From: an uncultured Selenomonadaceae bacterium | GTDB lineage: Bacteria > Bacillota > Negativicutes > Selenomonadales > Selenomonadaceae | Assembly: GCA_905236785.1 (NCBI GenBank) | Contig: CAJOQC010000149.1 | Location: forward strand, 1 to 6,155 | Direction: 5' to 3' | Length of the DNA stretch: 6,155 bases | Shown: one piece after another, positions 1 to 6,062 of the stretch | Layout: each line of letters opens with the position of its first letter | Numbering within the stretch: the stretch's first letter is position 1 | Translations under genes and position numbers: made by a program | Notes under the pieces: generated by a model | What the model was told of the DNA's origin: nothing | Database searches by the model: none | The model's input: the letters and a program-made list of their open reading frames with translations, nothing else

Positions 1-1140
1 GGTTTGGCCAACGCCGTGGGGGTGCTAAAAGAAGAGATGCGCCGCCTAAATTCCCTTGTCATGCTATCCGCCGACAGTAACGCCGTCCCCGCAGGCGGCG
101 CGTTGGCGGTGGACAGAGAAGGATTTTCCCGTTTTATCACGAATAAATTAGGGGAATGTGAAAACGTAAAAATAATCCGCGAGGAAATACGGGCAATTCC
201 CCATGAGGAAAACGCCGTTGTCATTGTGGCCGCAGGGCCTTTGGCCGACGGGGATTTGGCGGCGGACATAAAAAAACTCACGGGGGGCGACGGGTTTTAT
301 TTTTACGATGCCGCCGCGCCCATTGTGACGGCAGAATCAATCGACATGGATCGCGCCTTTGTGGCCTCCCGCTACGACAAGGGCGAAGCTGCCTACATTA
401 ACTGCCCGCTGAGCGAAGAAGAGTATCGCCGTTTTTGGCATGAATTGGTGAACGCGGAGCTTGCGCCGCGCAAAAACTTTGAAGAAAAGGAAATTTTCTT
501 TGAAGGCTGTATGCCCGTGGAGGAAATGGCGCGACGCGGGGAGGACACCTTGCTCTTTGGCCCGTTGAAGCCTGTGGGGTTAAAAGACCCGCGCACGGGG
601 GAGACACCCTTTGCGGCGGTGCAACTTCGCCGGGATAACGGAGCGGCGACCCTTTATAACATGGTGGGCTTTCAGACTCACCTAAAATGGGGCGAACAAA
701 AGCGGGTATTTTCCATGATAGGCGGCCTAAATAAGGCGGAATTTGTCCGTTACGGCGTAATGCACCGAAACACCTTCATAAATTCGCCGCGGGTTCTTTT
801 GCCCACACTGCAAATTAAAAGCGACAAAAATATTTTTTTCGCCGGGCAAATGACCGGCGTGGAAGGATATGTGGAGTCGGCATCTTCGGGGCTTGTGGCC
901 GGCATAAACGCGGCGCGGGTTGCCGGGGGTGAGGCTGCCCTCGCTTTTCCCGCCGAAACCTGTCATGGTGCGCTTTGCCGCTACATAACCGAGGCGGAAG
1001 AAAAAAACTTTCAGCCCATGAACATAACTTTCGGTTTGTTGCCGCCCATAGGGGAACGAACGCGAAAAAAAGCGGAAAAGAAGGAACGCATGGCCAAAAG
1101 AGCGTTGGCGGCGTTGGACGAATTTATGACAATAATATAA
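1..1140 (+). CDS. trmFO: TrmFO, folate/FAD-dependent tRNA (uracil-54-C5) methyltransferase, 5' end cut off by the window
   Basis: The reading frame is open from the first base, so the start lies outside the window. About 60 residues are missing by comparison with the roughly 435-residue Bacillus subtilis enzyme as I remember it, including the N-terminal FAD-binding Rossmann glycines and the first catalytic cysteine. What remains is characteristic of the family: [14 protein letters not shown] at the start, [10 protein letters not shown] near residue 100, [14 protein letters not shown] near 122-135, the second conserved cysteine in FFEGCMP (Cys169, counting from the codon at base 4), [12 protein letters not shown] near 251-262, the FAD-contacting [19 protein letters not shown] near 279-297, and [13 protein letters not shown] near 335-347. 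Known role: a cytoplasmic enzyme that transfers a methylene group from methylenetetrahydrofolate to U54 of the tRNA T-loop, reduced by FADH2, to give ribothymidine. It ends in TAA, 78 bases before hslV, with which it is probably co-transcribed unless the hairpins in the gap intervene. It is distinct from the SAM-dependent TrmA. Confidence 0.96.
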   Translation, partial: GLANAVGVLKEEMRRLNSLVMLSADSNAVPAGGALAVDREGFSRFITNKLGECENVKIIREEIRAIPHEENAVVIVAAGPLADGDLAADIKKLTGGDGFYFYDAAAPIVTAESIDMDRAFVASRYDKGEAAYINCPLSEEEYRRFWHELVNAELAPRKNFEEKEIFFEGCMPVEEMARRGEDTLLFGPLKPVGLKDPRTGETPFAAVQLRRDNGAATLYNMVGFQTHLKWGEQKRVFSMIGGLNKAEFVRYGVMHRNTFINSPRVLLPTLQIKSDKNIFFAGQMTGVEGYVESASSGLVAGINAARVAGGEAALAFPAETCHGALCRYITEAEEKNFQPMNITFGLLPPIGERTRKKAEKKERMAKRALAALDEFMTII

Positions 1141-1143
1141 AAA

Positions 1144-1165
1144 GGCCAAAGATTTTTCTTCGGCC
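1144..1165 (-). terminator. Hairpin after trmFO, terminator-like when read on the minus strand
   Basis: GGCCAAAG (1144-1151) can pair with CTTCGGCC (1158-1165) around a six-base ATTTTT loop, with one A-C mismatch. On the plus strand it is followed by AAAAG, so it lacks a U tract in the direction of trmFO. On the minus strand the stem is followed by TTTTTATATT, the form of an intrinsic terminator, although no minus-strand gene is visible to its right before thyX. It may be a weak bidirectional terminator or only a structure in the trmFO-hslV leader. Confidence 0.4.
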
Positions 1166-1172
1166 AAAAGTG

Positions 1173-1192
1173 TCGGAGGGCATTTCCTCCGA
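1173..1192 (+). other. Second hairpin in the trmFO-hslV gap
   Basis: TCGGAGG (1173-1179) pairs perfectly with CCTCCGA (1186-1192), and a G-T wobble can close the loop further. It is followed by TAAAATCT, not a run of T, so it is a poor intrinsic terminator. It ends 26 bases before the hslV start codon and would lie in the hslV leader. Possible roles are partial termination, mRNA processing or a stability element between trmFO and hslUV. The role is inferred; the inverted repeat itself is plain. Confidence 0.4.
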
Positions 1193-1208
1193 TAAAATCT
1201 GTAATTAT

Positions 1209-1213
1209 GGGAG
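1209..1213 (+). promoter_or_regulatory. Ribosome binding site that fixes the hslV start
   Basis: GGGAG lies five bases before the ATG at 1219. It overlaps an in-frame upstream ATG at 1207, which has no comparable site of its own. This argues that translation starts at 1219 and not four codons earlier. Confidence 0.75.
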
Positions 1214-1218
1214 TAAAC

Positions 1219-1764
1219 ATGGAAACACAATTTCATGCGACAACGATATGTTGTGTGCGGAAGAACGGCAAGACGGCCATAGCCGGGGACGGGCAGGTGA
1301 CTTTCGGTCAGTCGGCGATAATGAAGGCCAACGCCAAAAAGGTGCGAAAGCTCTACCATGACAAGGTATTGGCGGGGTTTGCCGGTTCGGTGGCGGACGC
1401 TTTTACTTTGTTCGAGAAATTTGAGGCGAAACTTGAAGCCTATAACGGCAATTTGCAACGCGCCGCCGTGGAGCTTGCCAAAGACTGGCGAACGGACAGA
1501 ATACTGCGTAAACTTGAAGCGCTTTTAATCGTTGCTGACAACAAAACTACGCTGATGCTCTCCGGCAACGGCGAAGTGATTGAGCCGGACGGCGACGCAG
1601 CGGCCATTGGGTCGGGGGGGTTCTACGCCCTGTCGGCGGCGCGAGCCATGACAAAGCATACGGATATGACGGCGGCGGAGATAGTGGAAGAAGCGCTTAA
1701 TTTGGCGGCGGATATTTGCATTTACACCAACCATAACATTAAGGTGGAGGAACTTGACGAATGA
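1219..1764 (+). CDS. hslV: HslV (ClpQ), peptidase subunit of the HslUV ATP-dependent protease
   Basis: The protein has 181 residues, the usual family size. A short propeptide (METQFHA) precedes [11 protein letters not shown], so cleavage would expose Thr8 as the catalytic N-terminal threonine of this proteasome-like (Ntn hydrolase) fold. [11 protein letters not shown] follows and holds the conserved aspartate. Other family segments are [48 protein letters not shown], the AIGSGG turn and the C-terminal [17 protein letters not shown]. Known role: double hexameric rings of HslV degrade unfolded cytoplasmic proteins fed by the HslU ATPase. The start at 1219 is preferred over 1207 because of the GGGAG site. 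The gene overlaps hslU by four bases (ATGA), which implies coupled translation of the two partners. The paired cysteines right after Thr-Thr-Ile are less usual than the Val-Ala/Ser I expect there. Unlike Bacillus ClpQ, the nucleophile is Thr and not Ser. Confidence 0.97.
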   Translation: METQFHATTICCVRKNGKTAIAGDGQVTFGQSAIMKANAKKVRKLYHDKVLAGFAGSVADAFTLFEKFEAKLEAYNGNLQRAAVELAKDWRTDRILRKLEALLIVADNKTTLMLSGNGEVIEPDGDAAAIGSGGFYALSAARAMTKHTDMTAAEIVEEALNLAADICIYTNHNIKVEELDE

Positions 1765-3179
1765 GCGATACGCATACATGGGACAACATCGGCATGAACG
1801 AGCAAACGCCGCGAGAGATTGTGGCCGAACTTGACAAATTTATCGTGGGGCAGGACGAAGCAAAACGCTCCGTGGCCATAGCCCTCCGCAACCGCTGGCG
1901 CAGCCGCCAACTCACCGGCACAATGAAGGACGACATTATCCCGAAAAACATTTTGATGATCGGCTCCACCGGTGTGGGCAAAACGGAAATTGCCCGCCGT
2001 TTGGCAAAGCTGGTAAAAGCCCCCTTTATCAAGGTGGAGGCCACAAAATTTACGGAAGTCGGTTATGTGGGGCGCGACGTGGAGTCCATTGTCCGCGACT
2101 TGGCGGAAACGGCGGTGCGCATGGTGCGCCAACAGCGCATGGACGAAGTGAAGGAAAAGGCCGAAGAATTGGCGGAGGAGCGAATACTTGACGTATTTGT
2201 CCCCGAACCGAAAAAATCCAAAAACCCCTTAGGCAGATTGTTCGGCAACGACGCGGACGACGACGAAAAAGACGAAGCCAAGCCCGCCGAACCCAAGTAT
2301 CAGGCCGGCCGCGAATGGGTACGCAAACGCCTGAAAAAAGGGGAACTTGAAAACGAACTCATCGAAATTGACGTTGAAGAGGCCGCCCGCCCCATGGTGG
2401 GTATGTTCTCCGGCTCCGGCCTTGAGGGCATGGGGGACAACCTGCAGGACATGATCGGGAGTTTAATGCCCAAACGTCACCGAAAACGCAAAGTTACCGT
2501 AAGTGCGGCCAGGAAAGTTTTTGCCCAAGAAGAGGCGGCCAAACTCATCGACATGGACGAAGTGGCGGAACAAGCGGTTTATGTGGCGGAAAGAAGCGGC
2601 ATCGTCTTTTTGGACGAAATTGACAAAGTGGCCGTTCGGGGCAACACCGGCGGCGCGGACGTTTCCCGCGAAGGCGTGCAACGGGACATACTGCCCATAG
2701 TGGAAGGCTCCACGGTCATGACAAAATACGGTCCGGTGAAAACCGATCATATTCTCTTTATTGCGGCGGGGGCGTTCCACACGGCCAAACCGTCGGATTT
2801 AATCCCGGAGCTTCAAGGGCGTTTCCCCATTCGCGTGGAGTTAAAATCCCTTCGCAAGGAAGATTTTGAAAAAATCCTCACCGAACCGCAAAACGCGCTC
2901 ATTAAACAATACCAAGCGTTACTTGGCATCGAAGGCTTGGAGATAATCTTTGAGGACAGCGCAATAAGTCGCATCGCCCAGCTTGCCTGCGACGTAAACG
3001 ACGAGGCGGAGGACATAGGTGCGCGGCGTTTGCACACGTTGTTGGAAAAATTGGTGGAGGATGTGTCCTTTGACGCGCCGGACATGACGGAAAAAACCGT
3101 AAAAATCGACGCGGAATATGTTGACAACAAACTTGCCGAGATAGTAAAGAGCAGCGACCTTTCCCAGTTTATTTTGTGA
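1761..3179 (+). CDS. hslU: HslU (ClpY), AAA+ unfoldase of the HslUV protease
   Basis: The protein has 472 residues from the ATG in the ATGA overlap. The order is: [31 protein letters not shown] (16-46), Walker A GSTGVGKT (68-75; the family more often has GPTGVGKT), the pore loop GYVG (101-104), the inserted I-domain from about 120 to 240 with an acidic stretch near 163-172, Walker B IVFLDEID (281-288), the sensor-1 region [10 protein letters not shown] (331-340), the arginine-finger segment [11 protein letters not shown] (351-361), sensor-2 GARRL (420-424), and the C-terminal LSQFIL tail, which in this family docks into HslV and activates it. Known role: ATP-driven unfolding and delivery of substrates to HslV. 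A GGAGG lies ten bases before this start. An alternative ATG at 1794 ([10 protein letters not shown]) matches the usual family N-terminus better but has a weaker ribosome site, so the first 11 residues may not be made. No codY follows. The gene meets thyX tail to tail. Confidence 0.97.
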   Translation: MSDTHTWDNIGMNEQTPREIVAELDKFIVGQDEAKRSVAIALRNRWRSRQLTGTMKDDIIPKNILMIGSTGVGKTEIARRLAKLVKAPFIKVEATKFTEVGYVGRDVESIVRDLAETAVRMVRQQRMDEVKEKAEELAEERILDVFVPEPKKSKNPLGRLFGNDADDDEKDEAKPAEPKYQAGREWVRKRLKKGELENELIEIDVEEAARPMVGMFSGSGLEGMGDNLQDMIGSLMPKRHRKRKVTVSAARKVFAQEEAAKLIDMDEVAEQAVYVAERSGIVFLDEIDKVAVRGNTGGADVSREGVQRDILPIVEGSTVMTKYGPVKTDHILFIAAGAFHTAKPSDLIPELQGRFPIRVELKSLRKEDFEKILTEPQNALIKQYQALLGIEGLEIIFEDSAISRIAQLACDVNDEAEDIGARRLHTLLEKLVEDVSFDAPDMTEKTVKIDAEYVDNKLAEIVKSSDLSQFIL

Positions 3180-3182
3180 TAA

Positions 3183-3809
3183 TTACTCCGTCGGCAAATC
3201 GCCGAAAATTATCGGCAGGCGGCGTTGCAACTCCCGTAGGAGCATAAGGGCGATTTCCCGCATTTGCGGATGGGCGCGTTTGGCGGCGCGAAGTCTAAAG
3301 AAATGCCGCCATTCGCGAAGGTTCATTGTGACCACTATTTCCGTCTTTAGGCTGTTGGGGAGGACGGAACGCGCCTCTTGGGGCGTTGCGCCATCCTCAA
3401 TCAGTTTGTTGTATGTCTTTTCGGCAAATTCCATGGCTTGCTGCCAAACTTGGTAATTTGCCGAATTTTTTTGCCAAAAACACGGCTCTATGAAGGTGAT
3501 TTCGTTGCCGAATTTGTCTTGTGAATAATTGCAATAACGGGTGCTTTCTTGGCTGTAGCTGGCTATTCTGTGGCGCACCAACTCATGGGTCACGCCGCGA
3601 TCGCAAACAAGGCGCACGGTAATTTTTTCATGTTCAATGACGGACTCATGGCCGCTTTTTAATATCATGCCGATAAATTTTGCCGCCGAATCCTTGGTGA
3701 TGCGGTCTTCGCTCTTGTAGCAGACCCGGCCGAAAAGTTCAAGGCGTTTAAGCATTGTTTCCTCGTCGGCGCAGTCTAATATTTCAAAGGTCGGTGAGAT
3801 TATTCTCAT
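3183..3809 (-). CDS. thyX: ThyX, FAD-dependent thymidylate synthase
   Basis: The protein has 208 residues. The signature RHRX7S is present as RHRIASYSQES (Arg79 to Ser89), followed by TRYCNYS. Other family features are SGHESVIEHEKITVRL (52-67) with the FAD-region histidine, ARSVLPNSLKTEIVVTMNLREWRHFFRLR (146-174) ending in the arginine expected at the dUMP site, and RAHPQMREIA. Known role: a homotetrameric cytoplasmic enzyme making dTMP from dUMP with methylenetetrahydrofolate as carbon donor and NADPH-reduced FAD as hydride source. It is unrelated in fold to ThyA. The start is supported by AAGGAGG at 3817-3823, seven bases upstream. The TAA stop lies three bases from the hslU stop, so the genes converge with no room for a separate terminator. 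MITE-like copy A begins 30 bases upstream of the ATG, so any promoter of its own would lie in or across that repeat. Otherwise it is read through from dgt. Confidence 0.97.
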   Translation of the reverse strand: MRIISPTFEILDCADEETMLKRLELFGRVCYKSEDRITKDSAAKFIGMILKSGHESVIEHEKITVRLVCDRGVTHELVRHRIASYSQESTRYCNYSQDKFGNEITFIEPCFWQKNSANYQVWQQAMEFAEKTYNKLIEDGATPQEARSVLPNSLKTEIVVTMNLREWRHFFRLRAAKRAHPQMREIALMLLRELQRRLPIIFGDLPTE

Positions 3810-3839
3810 GTATTTGCCTCCTTTTTGTTTAAGGGCATC

Positions 3840-3963
3840 TCTAAAAACTCGCTTTATACTTCCTCCCGTCGGCTACGCCGACACCCTCCTCCAAGAGGAT
3901 GGCTTTTAAGCCTCCCCTCTTGGGGATGTGGCAACCCGCAGGGCTGACGGAGGGGTTTTTCTA
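3840..3963 (+). repeat. MITE-like palindromic repeat, copy A (between dgt and thyX)
   Basis: This non-coding element of about 124 bases opens with TCTAAAAACTC (3840-3850) and ends in a decayed inverted copy, GTTTTTCTA (3955-3963). Inside are a perfect GTCGGC-TAC-GCCGAC hairpin (3868-3882), a CCAAGAGG/CCTCTTGG stem (3891-3898 with 3916-3923) around a GGCTTTTAAGCC tip, and a near-hairpin around CCCGCAGGG (3935-3943). The outer arms also pair imperfectly, so the whole element can fold into one long structure. It shares a 24-base identical block (3864-3887) and an 18-base one (3935-3952) with copy B in opposite orientation. Known context: short repeats with a GTCGGC...GCCGAC core recur in many gut Bacillota genomes, in my recollection. 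No transposase is present, so if mobile it is non-autonomous. No clear target duplication is seen. Read on the plus strand, its end (GC-rich stem, then GGGGTTTTTC) resembles a terminator. Confidence 0.8.
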
Positions 3964-4001
3964 TAAGTTAGAACCAAAGAAAGAGAAAAAAGCAGATGTT
4001 A

Positions 4002-5009
4002 TCAGTGTAAATTTACCGTAAGGGAATTTACGGGGGGCATGAAAATTTGCGAAAACAGCGCGACGGCGTAACTGTCCGTAAGCCCTGCCACATAATCGAC
4101 CACCGTTTGCTTTTGGCCAAATTTTTCGGCACGACGTATAAATTCTTGCGGCAACAAGGAAAAGTTTTCCATGTAATATTCAAAAAGAGCCTTAAGAACA
4201 AATACTGCCTGTTCCCGCTCATGCGCCAACGTGTCGGAGTGGTAGACCCGCTCAAACATAAATTCGCGAAATATACCCATGATGCGCTTTACTTTTGGCG
4301 ATAAAAGAATATCCTCCTTGCCCGTCGAAGCCGTTATCATATCGCTGACCATGGCGGTTATCATCTTCGATGTTTTTATGCCGAAATTATCCGCAACTTC
4401 TTTGGGCAAATCATTGGCATTAAGAAGCCCCGCCCGCAAGCTGTCGTCGTAGTCGTGGCTAAGGTACGCTATTCTGTCCGCCGTGCGAACTATACGCCCT
4501 TCAAGTGTCTTTGGAAGATTTTTCCCCGTATGGTTGAGTATGCCGTCTTTGGTTTCAAATGTGAGATTTAGCCCCTGTCCGTTGTTCTCCAAAAATTCCA
4601 CGGTGCGAAGGCTTTGCTCGTTGTGGGCAAAGTGCCCCACCAATTTTTCCATGGCCGCCTCCCCGGCATGACCAAAAGGCGTGTGCCCCACGTCATGTCC
4701 TAATGCTATGGCCTCTGTCAAATCCTCGTTAAGCCTAAGCCCCCGAGCAATGGTGCGGGATATTTGCGCCACTTCAAGAGAATGGGTCATGCGGGTGCGG
4801 TAATGGTCGCCGGCCACGATGTAAACCTGAGTTTTGTGCTTTAGGCGGCGAAAGCATTTGGAATGAAGTATTCTATCGCGATCCCGTTGAAACTTCGTGC
4901 GAAAATCACATTCGACCATGGGGAATTTGCGACGCGCTTCCTTGGATTTGGCTGCATATGGCGACAACAGTTCGTATTCTTTGGCTTCGGTCTGCTCGCG
5001 TATGTTCAT
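4002..5009 (-). CDS. dgt: dGTPase-like HD-domain deoxynucleoside triphosphate triphosphohydrolase
   Basis: The protein has 335 residues from the ATG at 5009 (MNIREQTEAKEYELLSPYAAKS), which is the typical N-terminus of the shorter bacterial dGTPase-like subfamily. A longer TTG start at 5027 is possible, but GGTGA at 5015-5019 sits five bases before the ATG. Metal ligands of the HD fold are visible: His76 in RMTHSLEV, His105-Asp106 in LGHDVGHTPFGHAGE, and Asp178 in VRTADRIAYLSHDYDD. SKCFRRLKHKTQV upstream and VVDYVAGLTDSYA near the C-terminus are also family segments. Known role: hydrolysis of dNTPs, classically dGTP, to deoxynucleoside and triphosphate, often as an oligomer with allosteric dNTP control; substrate range here is unknown. 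It follows maa by 24 bases and is probably the last gene of the orphan-maa-dgt operon. In many Bacillota dgt sits before dnaG-rpoD; here it does not. Confidence 0.93.
   Translation of the reverse strand: MNIREQTEAKEYELLSPYAAKSKEARRKFPMVECDFRTKFQRDRDRILHSKCFRRLKHKTQVYIVAGDHYRTRMTHSLEVAQISRTIARGLRLNEDLTEAIALGHDVGHTPFGHAGEAAMEKLVGHFAHNEQSLRTVEFLENNGQGLNLTFETKDGILNHTGKNLPKTLEGRIVRTADRIAYLSHDYDDSLRAGLLNANDLPKEVADNFGIKTSKMITAMVSDMITASTGKEDILLSPKVKRIMGIFREFMFERVYHSDTLAHEREQAVFVLKALFEYYMENFSLLPQEFIRRAEKFGQKQTVVDYVAGLTDSYAVALFSQIFMPPVNSLTVNLH
4016..4033 (-). other. Small hairpin at the 3' end of dgt
   Basis: CCGTAA (4016-4021) pairs with TTACGG (4028-4033) around a six-base loop. An overlapping alternative pairs GTAAATT (4007-4013) with AATTTAC (4025-4031). 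Both lie inside the last dgt codons and are not followed by a T run on the minus strand, so this is not a convincing terminator. The 38 bases between the dgt stop and the repeat (3964-4001) hold no clear signal. Confidence 0.3.
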
Positions 5010-5014
5010 GATTT

Positions 5015-5019
5015 TCACC
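5015..5019 (-). promoter_or_regulatory. Ribosome binding site supporting the dgt start at 5009
   Basis: Read on the minus strand this is GGTGA, complementary to the 3' end of 16S rRNA, with five bases to the ATG. It lies inside the longer frame that would start at TTG 5027, which favours the shorter protein with the normal family N-terminus. Confidence 0.55.
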
Positions 5020-5033
5020 CGCCTCAAAATTTT

Positions 5034-5594
5034 TTATTGTTCTATGGTTTTTTTCACTGTTGCAGGCACGCCTGCGGCCAAAGAATTATCCGGCAAGTCG
5101 GAGGTCACCACAGAACCGGCGGCAATGACGCAACCCGCACCTATAGTTACCCCGGGCATAACGGACACATTCGCCCCAAACCAGCAGTTGTCGCCGATGG
5201 TTATCGGCAACGCCTTTTCAAGGCCTTTATTGCGCTCGGCAAATTTAAGGGGATGCGTTGCGGTGTAAAAGCCGCAAAATGGCCCTATGAATACATTGTC
5301 GCCGACGGTTATTTTCGCCCCGTCCATAAAATAACAGCCATGGTTTACAAATGTCCCTGCGCCGAAAATTGTGTTTGCCCCGTAGTCAAAATACACCGGC
5401 GCAAGAATTGTAAGTCCGGCGGGGATTTTGCCGCCCAATATTGCCGCCAGTTTTGCCTGTTGGCGATTGCTTCCGGGTATGTCGTTATTAAAATCATGGC
5501 AGAGAATTTCCGCTTTGCGGCGAAGTTCAATTAAATTCGCGTCAAAATTTGCGTCGTACCATTCGCCACAGTTCATTTTCTCCTGTTCGGTCAT
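5034..5594 (-). CDS. maa: Maltose/galactoside-type O-acetyltransferase (left-handed beta-helix)
   Basis: The protein has 186 residues from the ATG at 5594, supported by AAAGGAG at 5600-5606 with five bases of spacing. The N-terminal part, CGEWYDANFDANLIELRRKAEILCHDFN (about 9-36), matches the Mac domain found in maltose, galactoside and NodL-type acetyltransferases. From about residue 60 hexapeptide repeats form the beta-helix: YFDYGANTIFGAGTFVNHGCYFMD, ITVGDNVFIGP, then GFYTATHPL with the expected catalytic His114, PITIGDNCWFGANVSVMPGVTIGAGCVIAAGSVVTSDLPDNSLAAGVPA. Known role: a cytoplasmic trimer that transfers acetyl from acetyl-CoA to a sugar hydroxyl. The physiological acceptor is often unknown and cannot be told here; a lacA or nodL label would be equally defensible. 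It lies 14 bases after the orphan gene's stop and 24 bases before dgt, so it is probably the middle gene of an operon. Confidence 0.92.
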   Translation of the reverse strand: MTEQEKMNCGEWYDANFDANLIELRRKAEILCHDFNNDIPGSNRQQAKLAAILGGKIPAGLTILAPVYFDYGANTIFGAGTFVNHGCYFMDGAKITVGDNVFIGPFCGFYTATHPLKFAERNKGLEKALPITIGDNCWFGANVSVMPGVTIGAGCVIAAGSVVTSDLPDNSLAAGVPATVKKTIEQ

Positions 5595-5608
5595 TGTTTC
5601 TCCTTTCC

Positions 5609-5842
5609 TCAATATCCCACCGATATGGCCCAGCCGTCGCCGATTTCGCGGTAATAAAGTTGCCCGTTGGGAAATTCGGTGGGCAGAGTTTCGTCGTCAA
5701 CTTTGTGACTTTGAATTATATAATAGCGCCCCTGTTCATCAGGCCAGGGGGACTTAAACCATGTTCTATTGCCGCGCATATGGTCGGTTAAAAGCCGTTT
5801 AGCGATATTCATGGCCATATCGCGGGCGGAGTTTTTTTCCAT
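5609..5842 (-). CDS. Small hypothetical protein (77 aa), first gene of the maa-dgt group
   Basis: I do not recognise a family. The 77-residue product starts at ATG 5842 with a modest AAAGGGA (5852-5858) nine bases upstream; Met9 and Met11 are alternative starts. The first third (SARDMAMNIAKRLLTDHMRG) looks helical and slightly basic. The rest is rich in aromatics and short turns (TWFKSPWPDEQGRYYIIQSHKVDD, then FPNGQLYYREIGDGWAISVGY), which suggests a small beta-containing soluble domain. There is no signal peptide, membrane segment or cysteine. Reasons to believe it is real: it fits exactly upstream of maa with a 14-base gap that contains the maa ribosome site, its composition is protein-like, and no better gene occupies the region. 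It may be translationally coupled to maa. No function is assigned. Confidence 0.7.
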   Translation of the reverse strand: MEKNSARDMAMNIAKRLLTDHMRGNRTWFKSPWPDEQGRYYIIQSHKVDDETLPTEFPNGQLYYREIGDGWAISVGY

Positions 5843-5861
5843 GGAGTCACGTCCCTTTATG

Positions 5862-5889
5862 AAAAATACGTGTTTACGGGCGTATTTTT
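5862..5889 (-). promoter_or_regulatory. 9-bp inverted repeat upstream of the 77-aa gene (operator or terminator)
   Basis: AAAAATACG (5862-5870) and CGTATTTTT (5881-5889) are perfect inverted repeats separated by ten bases (TGTTTACGGG). The site lies 20 bases before the start codon of the small gene, in its 5' leader. A-rich and T-rich arms on either side give it the form of a short bidirectional terminator or attenuator. It could equally be a repressor-binding palindrome. The symmetry is seen directly; the role is inferred. Confidence 0.5.
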
Positions 5890-5943
5890 GTTGCGCCGCC
5901 CAAAAATATTTCCATATAGATTAGATTTTAATTTAAGGAAACT

Positions 5944-6062
5944 TCTAAAAACTCTCTCCGTCAGCCCTGCGGGCTGCCACCTTCCTCCAAGATGGATGCC
6001 CTCCTCTTGGAGAAGGGTGTCGGCGTAGCCGACGGGATGAGGTATAAAAGTGAGTTTTTAGA
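5944..6062 (-). repeat. MITE-like palindromic repeat, copy B (upstream of the orphan-maa-dgt group)
   Basis: This copy of about 119 bases is inverted relative to copy A and has intact ends: TCTAAAAACTC (5944-5954) and GAGTTTTTAGA (6052-6062), an 11-base perfect terminal inverted repeat. It contains a perfect CAGCCC-TGC-GGGCTG hairpin (5962-5976), the GTCGGC-GTA-GCCGAC hairpin (6019-6033), and a middle stem built from CTCCAAGA and TCTTGGAG. Two blocks, 24 bases at 6014-6037 and 18 bases at 5956-5973, are identical to copy A after reverse complementing; the middle differs by a small indel and substitutions. There is no coding capacity and no obvious target duplication (flanks AAAC and GTATT). 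Its right end appears to supply the -10 of a leftward promoter. Confidence 0.82.

Noticed and set aside
727..1458. Long minus-strand open frame (243 codons) across trmFO and hslV
   Set aside because: It lies antisense to two clearly identified genes and spans their gap. The translation is rich in His, Arg, Phe and Tyr, typical of an opposite-frame shadow, and shows no family motif.
1722..2132. Minus-strand open frame over the hslV-hslU junction
   Set aside because: It is a shadow of conserved coding sequence; the His- and Phe-rich composition is not that of a real protein.
3868..3882. GTCGGC-TAC-GCCGAC as a CRISPR repeat or a tRNA arm
   Set aside because: The element occurs once per copy with no spacers, the two copies are 2 kb apart and inverted, and no cloverleaf can be drawn.
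4863..5534. Plus-strand open frame (223 codons) across dgt and maa
   Set aside because: It is antisense to two genes with complete family motifs, its translation is rich in Cys, Phe and His without recognisable domains, and it has no ribosome site.
5034..5594. Serine acetyltransferase (CysE) as an alternative for the hexapeptide protein
   Set aside because: The Mac-type N-terminal domain and the GFYTATHPL catalytic segment match the maltose/galactoside group, and no cysteine biosynthesis genes are nearby.
3840..6062. A composite transposon carrying dgt-maa-orphan
   Set aside because: The flanking elements encode no transposase and show no target duplication around the whole unit, so only a repeat-bracketed block is supported.
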